64,000 bases of DNA from Pseudomonas fluorescens (GCF_000802965.1 NZ_JSAK01000005.1:62001-126000); one strand, 5' to 3'; shown: positions 26,075-36,881, counted from the stretch's first letter. The notes: a model not told the origin generated them from the sequence alone. Translations and numbers: made by a program.

Positions 26075-26189
26075 CTTCCCCGCACATTCCGACTTTTAAG
26101 ATTGACCCGGCAACTTTATTTCGTTTGCCCGTCACCCCTGCTCACGGCTTAGATAAAAGAAGCGTCCCCTTCTTCAGAGTCGGTCATCC

Positions 26190-27443
26190 ATGAGCAGCGA
26201 ATCCATCAGTCAGTCGATCAACATCGTTCACCCCGTCACGCTCAGCCACGGCAAAAACGCCGAGGTCTGGGACACCGATGGCAAACGCTACATCGATTTC
26301 GTCGGTGGCATCGGCGTACTGAACCTCGGCCATTGCCACCCACGCATCGTCGACGCCATTCGCGACCAGGCCACCCGGCTGACCCATTACGCATTCAATG
26401 CCGCCCCTCATACCCCCTACCTCGCATTCATGGATCGCCTCAGCGCGTTTATCCCGGTGGATTACCCGGTCAGCGGCATGCTCACCAACAGCGGTGCCGA
26501 AGCGGCGGAGAACGCCCTGAAGATCGTTCGTGGAGCGACCGGCCGCACCGCCGTCATCGCCTTCGACGGCGCTTTCCACGGCCGCACACTGGCGACCCTC
26601 AACCTCAACGGTAAAGTCGCGCCGTACAAACAGAAAGTCGGTGTGTTGCCTGGCCCGGTCTATCACCTGCCCTTCCCGAGCAAGGACAACGACGTAACCT
26701 GCGCCGACGCCCTGAACGCCATGGAGCGGCTGTTCAGCGTCGAGATCGATGTCGACGACGTAGCCTGTTTTATCGTCGAACCGGTGCAGGGCGAAGGCGG
26801 TTTCCTGGCCATGGACGTGGAGTTTGCCCAAACGCTGCGACGCTTCTGCGATGAGAAAGGCATCGTACTGATCGTCGATGAAATCCAGTCCGGCTTCGGT
26901 CGTACCGGCCAGCGTTTTGCGTTCTCGCGACTGGGCATCGAGCCGGATCTGATTCTGCTCGGTAAAAGCATCGCCGGTGGGGTTCCGCTGGGCGCGGTGG
27001 TCGGGCGCAAGGCACTGCTCGACAACTTGCCAAAGGGCGGCCTCGGTGGCACCTATTCGGGCAATCCCATCGCTTGCGCTGCTGGACTGGCGACCCTCGA
27101 CGAAATGACCGACGCGAATCTGCAAGCCTGGGGTTCGCAACAGGAAGAAGCGATCGTCAGTCGCTATAAAACCTGGCGCTCGAACAAGCTGTCGCCCTAT
27201 CTGGGCCGCTTGACCGGTGTCGGAGCGATGCGCGGTATTGAGCTGATCAAGGCCGATGGCTCACCGGCTTCGGCGCAGTTGACGCAACTGCTAGCCTTGG
27301 CGCGGGACGCGGGTTTGCTGCTGATGCCAAGCGGTAAATCGCGAAACATCATTCGGCTCCTGGCGCCTCTGACGACTGAGGCCGCGGTGCTGGAGGAAGG
27401 CCTGGACATACTTGAGGCGTGCCTCGCCAAACTGTCCCTGTAG
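26190..27443 (+). CDS. Class III aminotransferase (4-aminobutyrate type)
   Basis: 417 residues. It is a PLP fold type I, class III enzyme, with TNSGAEAAENALKIVR, then FDGAFHGRTLATL and VDEIQSGFGRTG, followed by LLGKSIAGGVPLGAVVGR in which the Lys binds PLP. The overall pattern fits GabT-like omega-aminotransferases, but related enzymes act on other amines, so no symbol is given. Its stop TAG is supplied by the first bases of the following REP element. Confidence 0.88.
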   Translation: MSSESISQSINIVHPVTLSHGKNAEVWDTDGKRYIDFVGGIGVLNLGHCHPRIVDAIRDQATRLTHYAFNAAPHTPYLAFMDRLSAFIPVDYPVSGMLTNSGAEAAENALKIVRGATGRTAVIAFDGAFHGRTLATLNLNGKVAPYKQKVGVLPGPVYHLPFPSKDNDVTCADALNAMERLFSVEIDVDDVACFIVEPVQGEGGFLAMDVEFAQTLRRFCDEKGIVLIVDEIQSGFGRTGQRFAFSRLGIEPDLILLGKSIAGGVPLGAVVGRKALLDNLPKGGLGGTYSGNPIACAAGLATLDEMTDANLQAWGSQQEEAIVSRYKTWRSNKLSPYLGRLTGVGAMRGIELIKADGSPASAQLTQLLALARDAGLLLMPSGKSRNIIRLLAPLTTEAAVLEEGLDILEACLAKLSL

Positions 27444-27529
27444 GAGCCGACTTGCTGGCGATGGCGGCGTATCTATCAATATTGATGTCGCCGACCCACC
27501 GCAATCGCCAGCAAGCCGGCTCCTACAGG
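27439..27529. repeat. Inverted REP pair, GCCGGCTTGCTGGCGAT type
   Basis: The left arm begins CTGTAGGAGCCGACTTGCTG and the right arm ends CAGCAAGCCGGCTCCTACAG. The left arm overlaps the end of the aminotransferase gene. Confidence 0.9.
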
Positions 27530-27543
27530 TCTGCGTTGACCAT

Positions 27544-27572
27544 AAAAAAACCGGCCGAAGCCGGTTTTTTTT
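27544..27572. terminator. Bidirectional terminator between the aminotransferase gene and trxB
   Basis: CCGGC-CGAA-GCCGG with seven A before and eight T after. It serves the convergent genes on both sides. Confidence 0.9.
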
Positions 27573-27584
27573 ATGAACGCAGAA

Positions 27585-28856
<1,272 letters not shown>

Positions 28857-29609
28857 ATGCCCGCCCCTGTTCTGTCAGGCCCGCAATACCTGCGCGAAGG
28901 CCTGAAACTGGTACTCAGCCCCAGCCTGCGCCTTTTTGTATTACTTCCACTTCTGATTAACCTGGTGCTGTTCGTCGGATTGATCTATCTGGCCGGCCAT
29001 CAGTTCAGCCTGTGGGTCGATACGCTGATGCCGTCGCTGCCTGACTGGCTGAGTTTCCTCAGTTACATCCTGTGGCCAATCTTTGTGGTGCTGGTGGTAT
29101 TGATGGTGTTCTTCACCTTCACCATGCTCGCCAACGTCATCGCCGCACCGTTCAATGGTTTCCTCGCGGAAAAAGTCGAGGTTGTGGTGCGCGGCACCGA
29201 CGACTTCCCGGCCTTCAGTTGGGGCGAACTCGTTGCCATGATCCCGCGGACCCTCGCCCGGGAAATGCGCAAACTCGGCTACTTTTTGCCACGTGCGATC
29301 GGCTTGTTCATCCTCTCGTTCATCCCCGTGGTGAACATCATCGCCGCGCCGCTGTGGTTGTTGTTCGGGGTGTGGATGATGGCAATCCAGTACATCGACT
29401 ACCCGGCGGACAACCACAAACTCGGCTGGAACGAGATGCTCGCCTGGCTGCGCGAGAAGCGCTGGCAGAGCATGAGTTTTGGCGGCAGTGTTTATCTGGT
29501 GTTGCTGATACCGGTGGTCAACATTTTGATGATGCCTGCAGCGGTGGCTGGGGCGACCTTGTTCTGGGTTCGCGAACGCGGGGCGGAAAATCTGGTGACC
29601 CAACGCTAA
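28857..29609 (+). CDS. cysZ: Sulfate transporter CysZ
   Basis: 250 residues from ATG 28857 ([19 protein letters not shown]). Four or more hydrophobic membrane segments, and the CysZ core with [20 protein letters not shown] and [14 protein letters not shown]. CysZ brings sulfate in for assimilation, consistent with the sulfate-activation genes about 8 kb downstream, though they are not in one operon. Confidence 0.93.
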   Translation: MPAPVLSGPQYLREGLKLVLSPSLRLFVLLPLLINLVLFVGLIYLAGHQFSLWVDTLMPSLPDWLSFLSYILWPIFVVLVVLMVFFTFTMLANVIAAPFNGFLAEKVEVVVRGTDDFPAFSWGELVAMIPRTLAREMRKLGYFLPRAIGLFILSFIPVVNIIAAPLWLLFGVWMMAIQYIDYPADNHKLGWNEMLAWLREKRWQSMSFGGSVYLVLLIPVVNILMMPAAVAGATLFWVRERGAENLVTQR

Positions 29610-29649
29610 GCCGGTCACAAATCCATCATCTGAACGTCACAACGCCGAC

Positions 29650-30849
29650 ATGGCCTCAGCCGACACTGAGGTCATGACGACAGCTCTGCATATCACCCTG
29701 ATCACCGAAACTTTCCCACCTGAAATCAACGGCGTGGCCAATACCCTTGGTCGTTTGTGCGACGGTTTGCGCGCGCGCGGGCATCAGGTGGAATTGGTGC
29801 GGCCGCGTCAGGACTGTGATCAGCAGAACTGCAGTGACAACGAATTGCTGTTGTGTCGCGGCTGGCCGCTGCCGGGCTACCCCGGCTTGCAATGGGGCCA
29901 GTCGTCGATGCACAAGTTGCTGCGGCGCTGGAAGCGTCATCGCCCGGACGTGCTGTACATCGCCACCGAAGGACCGTTGGGATTGTCGGCATTGCGTGCG
30001 GCCCGGCGTTTGGGGATTTCGGTGGTCAGCGGCTTTCACACCAATTTCCAGCAGTACTCCAGTCAATATGGGCTCGGCTTGCTGACGCGTTTGCTCACTC
30101 ATTACCTGCGCTGGTTTCACAATCGTTCGACGCTGACGCTGGTGCCAAGCGTGAGCCAACAAATGGAACTGGAACGCCGGCATTTCGAGCGTCTGGCGTT
30201 GCTCTCCCGAGGGGTCGACAGCCAATTGTTTCACCCGACCAAACGGGTGAATGCGCTGCGTGAACAGTGGGGCCTGGGCGAGAAAGACATTGCCGTCATT
30301 CATGTAGGGCGTCTGGCACCGGAAAAAAATCTCGGCTTGCTCAAGCGTTGTTTCGAGACGCTGAAAACAACTTATCCACAGCGCAATCTGAAACTGATCG
30401 TAATCGGCGACGGCCCACAACGTGCTGTCCTGGAAAAGGATCTGCCCGAGGCGATTTTCTGTGGCTCACAACGGGGCGAAATTCTCGCCAGCCACTATGC
30501 CTCCGGGGATGTATTCCTGTTTCCGAGCCTGACTGAAACCTTCGGCAATGTCGTGTTGGAGGCATTGGCTTCAGGGTTGGGCGTGGTGGCCTACGATCAG
30601 GCGGCAGCGGCGCAGCATATTCGTCATGGCTACAACGGCGTGCTGGCGATGCCGGGGGATGAGGAAGCGTTCTGCGACGCCGCGGTGTGGTTGTTGGAGA
30701 AACGCGAAACCTTGCGCTGTGTGCGGCTCAATGCGCGTCAGCATGCCAGTCGGCAGGGTTGGGCGACGATCATTGAACAGTTTGAGGGGCAGTTGCGCGG
30801 GGCTTGTGTTGGGGAGTTGGTGGCGCCAAATGCACCGACCATTCTTTGA
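29650..30849 (+). CDS. Glycosyltransferase family 4 (GT-B) protein
   Basis: 399 residues from ATG 29650; ATG 29674 is an alternative, and neither has a good ribosome site. The N-terminal acceptor domain starts ITETFPPEINGVANTLGRL. The C-terminal nucleotide-sugar domain has HVGRLAPEKNLGLL, then IGDGPQR and FPSLTETFGNVVLEALASG with the E-x7-E type motif. It resembles bacterial mannosyl- or glucosyl-diacylglycerol and lipid glycosyltransferases; the acceptor is unknown. Confidence 0.87.
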   Translation: MASADTEVMTTALHITLITETFPPEINGVANTLGRLCDGLRARGHQVELVRPRQDCDQQNCSDNELLLCRGWPLPGYPGLQWGQSSMHKLLRRWKRHRPDVLYIATEGPLGLSALRAARRLGISVVSGFHTNFQQYSSQYGLGLLTRLLTHYLRWFHNRSTLTLVPSVSQQMELERRHFERLALLSRGVDSQLFHPTKRVNALREQWGLGEKDIAVIHVGRLAPEKNLGLLKRCFETLKTTYPQRNLKLIVIGDGPQRAVLEKDLPEAIFCGSQRGEILASHYASGDVFLFPSLTETFGNVVLEALASGLGVVAYDQAAAAQHIRHGYNGVLAMPGDEEAFCDAAVWLLEKRETLRCVRLNARQHASRQGWATIIEQFEGQLRGACVGELVAPNAPTIL

Positions 30850-30870
30850 GTCTTTGGTGTTTATGAGATC

Positions 30871-30948
30871 GCCATCGCCAGCAAGCCGGCTCCTACAGGT
30901 GTCGCGATTTCTCAGAACCTGTAGGAGCCGGCTTGCTGGCGATGGCGT
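30871..30948. repeat. Inverted REP pair, GCCGGCTTGCTGGCGAT type
   Basis: GCCATCGCCAGCAAGCCGGC at the left and GCCGGCTTGCTGGCGATGGC at the right, between convergent genes. Confidence 0.92.
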
Positions 30949-30963
30949 CAGTCCAGTCGCTAC

Positions 30964-32067
30964 TTAAACCAGCGTCATCAACGCCTCACGGCTGAAGGGC
31001 AAGATGTCTTCCTCACGACCGTCACGCACTTTCTGCGCCCAGTCCGGGTCCACCAGCAGCGCACGGCCGACCGCTACCAGGTCGAACTCGTCATTGTTCA
31101 AACGCTCAAGCAGTTTTTCCAGACTGGCCGGTTGCGCGACCTTGTCGGTGTTGACCATGAACTGCAAGAACTCGCCATCCAGGCCAACGCTGCCCACGGT
31201 GATGGTCGGCTTGCCCGTCAGTTTGCGCGTCCAGCCTGCCAGGTTCAGCTCGGAGCCGTCGAACTCCGGCTCCCAGAAACGACGTGTCGAGCAGTGGAAA
31301 ATATCCACGCCCGCGTCAGACAGCGGCTTGAGGAATTCGCCCAAGGCTTCCGGGGTTTGCACCAGGCGTGCGGTGTAGTCCTGCTGCTTCCACTGCGAGA
31401 AGCGGAAGATGATCGGGAAGCCTTCACCGACGGCGGCACGCACCGCCTGAATCAGCTCGATGGCGAAACGTGAACGGTTGGCCAGGCTGCCGCCGTATTC
31501 GTCGTTACGCTGGTTGCTGCCTTCCCAGAAAAACTGGTCGACCAGATAGCCATGGGCGCCGTGGATTTCCACGCCGTCCATGCCAATGCTCTGGGCATCC
31601 TTCGCGGCTTGGGCGAACGCGGCGATTACGTCCTGAATATCTTGTTGGGTCATGCCGTGAACCACGACCTGGCCGTCCTTGATTTTTTCCGACGGACCGT
31701 AGCCCGGTACGCTGGCGTCCGGCTCGGTGCCGATACGACGCACGCTGCCGACATGCCACAACTGCGGAACGATCTTGCCACCTTCGGCGTGAACGGCATC
31801 GACGACTTTTTTCCAGCCGGCCAGTGCAGCTTCACCGTAGAAATGCGGCACGTTCGGATAGCCGTTGGAAGCCTGGTGACCGACGGTGGTGCCTTCAGTA
31901 ATGATCAGGCCTACGCCGGCCGCGGCGCGACGACGGTAGTATTCGATCACTTTGGAATTCGGTACGCCGCCCGGCGAAAAGGAGCGGGTCATCGGCGCCA
32001 TGACGACGCGGGTCGGCAATTCGAGGGTGCCGAGGTGGAACGGTTTGAACAAGGCTTTTACAGGCAT
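30964..32067 (-). CDS. Old yellow enzyme-family ene-reductase
   Basis: 367 residues from ATG 32067 with GGAG seven bases upstream. It is an FMN-dependent TIM barrel: RVVMAPMTRSF, then PQLWHVGSVRR and GVEIHGAHGYLVDQFF, with a later EYGGSLANRSRFAIEL. It reduces activated C=C or nitro groups with NAD(P)H, as in the XenB/NemA group. No dedicated neighbour indicates its natural substrate. Confidence 0.92.
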   Translation of the reverse strand: MPVKALFKPFHLGTLELPTRVVMAPMTRSFSPGGVPNSKVIEYYRRRAAAGVGLIITEGTTVGHQASNGYPNVPHFYGEAALAGWKKVVDAVHAEGGKIVPQLWHVGSVRRIGTEPDASVPGYGPSEKIKDGQVVVHGMTQQDIQDVIAAFAQAAKDAQSIGMDGVEIHGAHGYLVDQFFWEGSNQRNDEYGGSLANRSRFAIELIQAVRAAVGEGFPIIFRFSQWKQQDYTARLVQTPEALGEFLKPLSDAGVDIFHCSTRRFWEPEFDGSELNLAGWTRKLTGKPTITVGSVGLDGEFLQFMVNTDKVAQPASLEKLLERLNNDEFDLVAVGRALLVDPDWAQKVRDGREEDILPFSREALMTLV

Positions 32068-32172
32068 GGGACGCTCCACGAAGGATGACTTTATGACGGC
32101 GATAATATGGAGGTTCGTGCGCGCTGAAAAGCACTATTGATTTGAATGATTAAGGATCAAAAGGTGGGGAGT

Positions 32173-32263
32173 CTGTAGGAGCCGGCTTGCTGGCGATCCA
32201 GGCACCGCGGTGTTCCTGATACACCGCGTCGCCTGGATCGCTAGCTTGCCGGCTCCTACACAG
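32173..32263. repeat. Inverted REP pair with extended inner stem
   Basis: TGTAGGAGCCGGCTTGCTGG and CTAGCTTGCCGGCTCCTACA form the outer arms. The inner part (ATCCAGGC with ACCGCGGTG against CACCGCGT with GCCTGGAT) also pairs, giving a long near-continuous hairpin. Confidence 0.9.
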
Positions 32264-32269
32264 GAAGCT

Positions 32270-32752
32270 TCAGCTCAGGGCTTTTTCAATCGCCTGAATC
32301 ACAGAGGGATCATCCGGCGCCGTACGTGGCGAGAATCGCGCCAGCACACGCCCGTCTTTACCCAGCAAGAACTTTTCGAAGTTCCAGGTGATGTCACCGG
32401 GGAACTCCGCACCCTCGCCCGCCAGCAATTTATACAGCTGGTGACGCTCGTGCCCGTTGACTTCCAGCTTGCTGGACAACGGAAACGTCACGCCATAGTT
32501 GAGGCTGCAAAACTCCATGATCTCTTGCTCGGTGCCTGGCTCTTGCCCCGCAAACTGGTTGCACGGCAGGCCCAGCACGCTGAAGCCTTTACCTTTGTAT
32601 TGCTGGTAGAGGTTTTCGAGGGCCGCGTACTGTGGGGTCAAGCCACATTTGGAGGCAACGTTGACCACCAGCACGACGTGCCCCTTGAACGGTGCCAGAG
32701 GTAGCGCCTGCCCATCCAGGGCTGTCAAATTAAGGTCGTGAAAAGCACTCAT
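32270..32752 (-). CDS. Glutathione peroxidase family thiol peroxidase
   Basis: 160 residues. The peroxidatic Cys36 sits in NVASKCGLTPQ, followed by LGLPCNQFAGQEPG with the conserved Gln and TWNFEKFLLG with the conserved Trp and Asn. It is a Cys-type enzyme that reduces hydroperoxides; bacterial members usually use thioredoxin. It is monocistronic. Confidence 0.94.
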   Translation of the reverse strand: MSAFHDLNLTALDGQALPLAPFKGHVVLVVNVASKCGLTPQYAALENLYQQYKGKGFSVLGLPCNQFAGQEPGTEQEIMEFCSLNYGVTFPLSSKLEVNGHERHQLYKLLAGEGAEFPGDITWNFEKFLLGKDGRVLARFSPRTAPDDPSVIQAIEKALS

Positions 32753-32822
32753 GACGTACTCCAGATTCCAGTGTTCTTCTCGAAACAGCCGCTTGGCGGT
32801 GTCGACCGGGACAGCCGCAACT

Positions 32823-32845
32823 AAAAAGGCGCCCTCGGGGCGCCT
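32823..32845 (-). terminator. Terminator of slyD
   Basis: On the minus strand an AGGCGCC/GGCGCC-type stem is followed by five T. It lies 30 bases after the slyD stop. Confidence 0.85.
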
Positions 32846-32874
32846 CTCCAGTTATCGAAGCTTAGCGCAGAAAA

Positions 32875-33360
32875 TCAGTGGTGATGGCCACCTTCGCCAT
32901 GGACGTGGCCATGAGCGATTTCTTCCTGACTGGCGTCACGGATGTTGATGATCTTGACCTGGAAATTCAGGCGCTGACCGGCCAACGGGTGGTTGCCGTC
33001 GACGGTAACGTCGTCGCCGTCCAGATCGCGGATGGTCACGATCTGCATCTGGCCGTCCGGAGCGGAAGCGTGGAACTGCATGCCAACTTCCAGTTCATCG
33101 ACGCCTTCGAACATGCTGCGGCTCAGGGTGCTGACCAGTTCGGCAGCGTATTCGCCGTATGCATCTTCAGGTTCAACGGCTACGGTCAGCTCGTCGCCGA
33201 CTGCTTTACCTTCCAGTGCCTTTTCCAGGCCAGGGATAATGTTACCTGCGCCTTGCAGGTAAACCAGCGGCGCGCCGCCGGCGGAGCTGTCGATGACCTC
33301 ACCAGCGTCGTTGGTCAGGGTATAGTCGATGGAGACAGCCTTATTGGCGGCGATCAGCAT
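32875..33360 (-). CDS. slyD: FKBP-type peptidyl-prolyl isomerase SlyD
   Basis: 161 residues from ATG 33360 with AAGG upstream. The FKBP part (YTLTNDAGEVIDSS, then GAGNIIPGLEKALEGK) is interrupted by the IF chaperone domain. The protein ends in a His-rich metal-binding tail (HGHVHGEGGHHH). SlyD folds prolyl-containing proteins and binds nickel or other metals. Its start codon overlaps the start of a divergent gene. Confidence 0.94.
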   Translation of the reverse strand: MLIAANKAVSIDYTLTNDAGEVIDSSAGGAPLVYLQGAGNIIPGLEKALEGKAVGDELTVAVEPEDAYGEYAAELVSTLSRSMFEGVDELEVGMQFHASAPDGQMQIVTIRDLDGDDVTVDGNHPLAGQRLNFQVKIINIRDASQEEIAHGHVHGEGGHHH

Positions 33361-33655
33361 GGGGCGAGACCTTTTGCAGAAGAATATTGAAAGGCCAAGT
33401 TTAGCGAAGCAATCGCCTGAAAGCGAACACAACCCGGACAGACGGGTTGTGACGATCACGGGCTTCCATCAGGACGAGGACGGACACTGGGTGGCCGAGC
33501 TTTCCTGCGGCCATACCCAACACCTGCGACACCAGCCGCCATGGCAGTCGCGTGCCTGGGTCATGGATGCCGCGCAACGTCTTGAAAAAATAGGCCAGCC
33601 CTTTGATTGCGGTTGGTGCGCACAAGGCTCGGTTAGCGCTAACCTTGGCGACTGA
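33359..33655 (+). CDS. DUF3565 family small protein
   Basis: 98 residues if started at ATG 33359; the conserved part is the last 75. It matches DUF3565: ITGFHQDEDGHWVAELSCGH, then RHQPPWQSR and FDCGWC, with Cys and His pairs that could bind a metal. The proposed start codon overlaps the slyD start codon on the other strand (shared CATG), so the true start may be a downstream non-ATG codon. The function is unknown. Confidence 0.75.
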   Translation: MGRDLLQKNIERPSLAKQSPESEHNPDRRVVTITGFHQDEDGHWVAELSCGHTQHLRHQPPWQSRAWVMDAAQRLEKIGQPFDCGWCAQGSVSANLGD

Positions 33656-33715
33656 ATTTCGGTAGAAGACCAGCCATAGGTCCTCACCATTGCCATGCTC
33701 CTTCAGAGAATCCGC

Positions 33716-35815
33716 ATGCAAACTTTTTTTATCGCGCCCACCGATTTTGGCGTGGGTCTGACCTCCATCAGCCTCGGGCTGGTGCGCACCCTTGAGCGAG
33801 CCGGTCTCAAAGTCGGCTTTTTCAAACCGATTGCCCAGCCGCATCCGGGTGACACGGGCCCGGAGCGCTCCACCGAACTGGTGGCCCGCACCCACGGTTT
33901 GAAACCGCCGCAGCCGTTGGGCCTGGCCCATGTCGAGCGCATGCTCGGCGATGGACAGCTCGACGAACTGCTCGAAGAAATCATCACCCTCTATCAGCAG
34001 GCCGCCATCGGCAAGGACGTGCTGATCGTCGAAGGCATGGTCCCGACCCGCAGCGCCAGTTACGCCGCACGGGTCAACCTGCACCTGGCCAAGAGTCTGG
34101 ACGCCGAGGTGATCCTGGTCTCGGCACCGGAAAACGAAGTGCTGACCGAGCTCTCCGGTCGCGTCGAGTTGCAGGCGCAATTGTTCGGTGGCCCGAAAGA
34201 CCCGAAAGTCCTCGGTGTGATCCTCAACAAGGTCAAGACCGACGAGAGCATGGAAGCCTTCGCCGCGCGCCTGAAGGAACATTCACCGCTGTTGCGCAGT
34301 GGCGATTTCCGCCTGCTCGGCTGCATTCCTTTCCAGCCTGAACTGAACGCGCCGCGCACCCGCGACGTCGCCGATCTGATGGGCGCTCAAGTCCTGAACG
34401 CCGGCGACTATGAAACCCGGCGCATGACCAAAATCATCATTTGCGCGCGCACCATGCGCAACACCGTGGAACTGCTCAAGCCCGGCGTGCTGGTGGTGAC
34501 CCCCGGCGACCGCGACGACATCATCCTCGCCGTCAGCCTTGCGGCCATGAACGGCGTGCCCCTGGCGGGCCTGCTGCTGACCAGCGACACCCTGCCCGAC
34601 CCGCGCATCATGGACCTCTGCCGTGGCGCCTTGCAGGCCGGCCTGCCGGTGTTGTCGGTGAGCACCGGTTCCTACGACACCGCCAACCAGTTGAACGGCC
34701 TGAACAAGGAAATCCCGATCGACGACCGCGAACGCGCGGAGATCATCACCGATTTCGTCGCCAGCCATCTCGATGCCAACTGGCTGCACCAACGCTGCGG
34801 CACGCCTCGGGAAATGCGCCTGTCGCCAGCGGTGTTCCGTTATCAGTTGATCCAGCGCGCGCAAGTCGCCAACAAGCGCATCGTCCTGCCCGAGGGCAGC
34901 GAGCCGTTGACCGTGCAAGCGGCGGCGATCTGTCAGGCTCGCGGCATCGCCCGTTGCGTGTTGCTGGCGAAACCGGCGGACGTCGAAGCCGTGGCCCGCG
35001 CCCAAGGCATCGAGTTGCCACCGGGCCTGGAAATCCTCGACCCGGACCTGATCCGCGAACGCTATGTCGAGCCGATGGTCGCCCTGCGCAAAAGCAAAAG
35101 CCTCAACGCGCCAATGGCCGAGCAGCAACTGGAAGACACCGTGGTGATCGGCACCATGATGCTGGCGCTGGATGAAGTCGACGGCCTCGTGTCCGGGGTC
35201 ATCCATTCCACCGCCAACACCATCCGCCCGGCCCTGCAACTGATCAAGACCGCGCCAGGCTGCACGCTGGTGTCGTCGGTGTTCTTCATGTTGTTTCCGG
35301 AAGAAGTGCTGGTCTACGGCGACTGCGTGATGAACCCGCACCCAAGCGCCAGCGAACTGGCCGAGATCGCCCTGCAAAGCGCCGATTCGGCGGCCGCGTT
35401 CGGCATCACCCCGCGCGTCGCGATGATCAGCTACTCCAGCGGTGAATCGGCCAGCGGCGAAGAAGTCGAGAAGGTGCGCGAGGCGACGTTGCTCGCCCAT
35501 GAACAACAGAACTCGCTGCTGATCGACGGCCCGTTGCAATACGACGCCGCCGCCAACGAAACCGTGGCCCGGCAACTGGCGCCGAACAGCCAGGTTGCGG
35601 GTCGGGCCACGGTGTTTGTGTTCCCCGACCTCAACACTGGCAACACCACGCACAAAGCGGTGCAGCGTAGTGCCGACTGCGTGAGTCTCGGGCCGATGCT
35701 GCAAGGCCTGCGCAAACCGGTGAACGATTTGCCGCGCGGCGCGCAAGTCGATGACATCGTCTACACCATCGCGTTGACCGCGATCCAGGCAGCCAACCGA
35801 CCTATGGATGTTTAA
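33716..35815 (+). CDS. pta: Phosphate acetyltransferase
   Basis: 699 residues from ATG 33716; an ATG at 33695 is also in frame. It is the long form of Pta, with an N-terminal P-loop-like BioD-related domain (FIAPTDFGVGLTSISLGLVR), a middle DRTGG domain, and a C-terminal PTA catalytic domain (VLPEGSEPLTVQAAAI, ISYSSGESASG). It interconverts acetyl-CoA and acetyl phosphate. No ackA is adjacent. The acyltransferase gene starts right at its stop codon. Confidence 0.95.
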   Translation: MQTFFIAPTDFGVGLTSISLGLVRTLERAGLKVGFFKPIAQPHPGDTGPERSTELVARTHGLKPPQPLGLAHVERMLGDGQLDELLEEIITLYQQAAIGKDVLIVEGMVPTRSASYAARVNLHLAKSLDAEVILVSAPENEVLTELSGRVELQAQLFGGPKDPKVLGVILNKVKTDESMEAFAARLKEHSPLLRSGDFRLLGCIPFQPELNAPRTRDVADLMGAQVLNAGDYETRRMTKIIICARTMRNTVELLKPGVLVVTPGDRDDIILAVSLAAMNGVPLAGLLLTSDTLPDPRIMDLCRGALQAGLPVLSVSTGSYDTANQLNGLNKEIPIDDRERAEIITDFVASHLDANWLHQRCGTPREMRLSPAVFRYQLIQRAQVANKRIVLPEGSEPLTVQAAAICQARGIARCVLLAKPADVEAVARAQGIELPPGLEILDPDLIRERYVEPMVALRKSKSLNAPMAEQQLEDTVVIGTMMLALDEVDGLVSGVIHSTANTIRPALQLIKTAPGCTLVSSVFFMLFPEEVLVYGDCVMNPHPSASELAEIALQSADSAAAFGITPRVAMISYSSGESASGEEVEKVREATLLAHEQQNSLLIDGPLQYDAAANETVARQLAPNSQVAGRATVFVFPDLNTGNTTHKAVQRSADCVSLGPMLQGLRKPVNDLPRGAQVDDIVYTIALTAIQAANRPMDV

Positions 35816-36721
35816 ATGCTGGATTTTCTACCTGCCGCTGTACGCGGTGTGATTGCGTCGCTATTGCTGGCCCTGAACACGATTTTGCTTTGCTCGTTTC
35901 TGTTCTGCGTGGCGCTGCTCAAAGTGTTGCCGTTCGCCCTCACCCAGCGCTTCACACTTTGGCTGATGAACCATATCCATGAAGCCTGGATCAGCAACAA
36001 CAAAGGCTGGATGAATCTGGTCAGGCGCACCCGCTGGCACATCAGCGGCCTGCAAGGCCTCGACTACCAACACTCGTACCTGATCACCAGCAATCACCAG
36101 AGCTGGGTCGACATTCTGGTGCTGCAATACGTGCTCAACCGGCGCATACAGCCGCTGAAGTTCTTCCTCAAGCAAGAGCTGATCTGGGTCCCGGTGATTG
36201 GCCTGGCGTGGTGGACGCTGGGGTTTCCGTTCATGAAGCGCTACTCCAAGGCGTACCTGGAAAAGCACCCGGAAAAGAAAGGTAAAGACCTGGAAACCAC
36301 CCGCAAGACCTGCGCGAAATTTCGCAACAACCCGGTGGGCATTTTCAATTTCGTCGAAGGCACGCGTTTCACCGAGGGCAAGCATGCCCAGCAGAAATCA
36401 CCGTTCCGTTATTTGCTCAAACCCAAGGCTGGCGGTATTGCGTTTGTGCTGGACGCCATGGGGGAACAACTGGAATCCATCGTCAACGTGACCATTCACT
36501 ACCCGGCCGGACGTCCCGGCTTCTGGGATTTGCTGTGTGGGAATGTGACAGATGCGGTGGTGCATTTTGAGGAGCTGAAGATTCCGCCGCAGTTCATTGG
36601 CAAGAATTACGATCAGGATGGTGAGTACCGCTTGCAGTTCCAGGGCTGGATCAATCAGTTGTGGGAAGACAAGGATGCGTTGTTGGGGCAGATGCATCGC
36701 GAGTATCCCGCAAAGTTTTGA
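35816..36721 (+). CDS. PlsC-like acyltransferase (YihG type)
   Basis: 301 residues. An N-terminal membrane segment (ALNTILLCSFLFCVALLKVL) precedes the acyltransferase motifs SNHQSWVD (HX4D) and EGTRFTEG. It resembles E. coli YihG/OlsA-like 1-acyl-glycerol-3-phosphate acyltransferases, which shape membrane phospholipid composition. It directly follows pta with no gap, suggesting an operon, although the two functions are not obviously linked. Confidence 0.9.
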   Translation: MLDFLPAAVRGVIASLLLALNTILLCSFLFCVALLKVLPFALTQRFTLWLMNHIHEAWISNNKGWMNLVRRTRWHISGLQGLDYQHSYLITSNHQSWVDILVLQYVLNRRIQPLKFFLKQELIWVPVIGLAWWTLGFPFMKRYSKAYLEKHPEKKGKDLETTRKTCAKFRNNPVGIFNFVEGTRFTEGKHAQQKSPFRYLLKPKAGGIAFVLDAMGEQLESIVNVTIHYPAGRPGFWDLLCGNVTDAVVHFEELKIPPQFIGKNYDQDGEYRLQFQGWINQLWEDKDALLGQMHREYPAKF

Positions 36722-36734
36722 GGTGTCTGTACCG

Positions 36735-36814
36735 GCCTCATCGCTGGCAAGCCAGCTCCCACAGTGATAGGGGCGCTCACAAAACCTGTGGGAGCTGGCT
36801 TGCCAGCGATGGCG
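36735..36814. repeat. Inverted REP pair, GTGGGAGCTGGCTTGCCAGCGAT type
   Basis: ATCGCTGGCAAGCCAGCTCC and GGAGCTGGCTTGCCAGCGAT face each other about 30 bases apart. Confidence 0.92.
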
Positions 36815-36828
36815 TCCCAACAGGCACA

Positions 36829-36865
36829 AAAAAACCCGCCGATGATCACTCATCGGCGGGTTTTT
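36829..36865. terminator. Bidirectional terminator before cysNC
   Basis: CCCGCCGATGA pairs with TCATCGGCGGG, with A and T runs on either side. It separates the convergent acyltransferase and cysNC genes. Confidence 0.92.
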
Positions 36866-36881
36866 CATTAACGGCTAAGCC

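Noticed and set aside
34283..35746. 487-codon minus-strand open frame
   Set aside because: Antisense to the catalytic part of pta; no ribosome site or domain.
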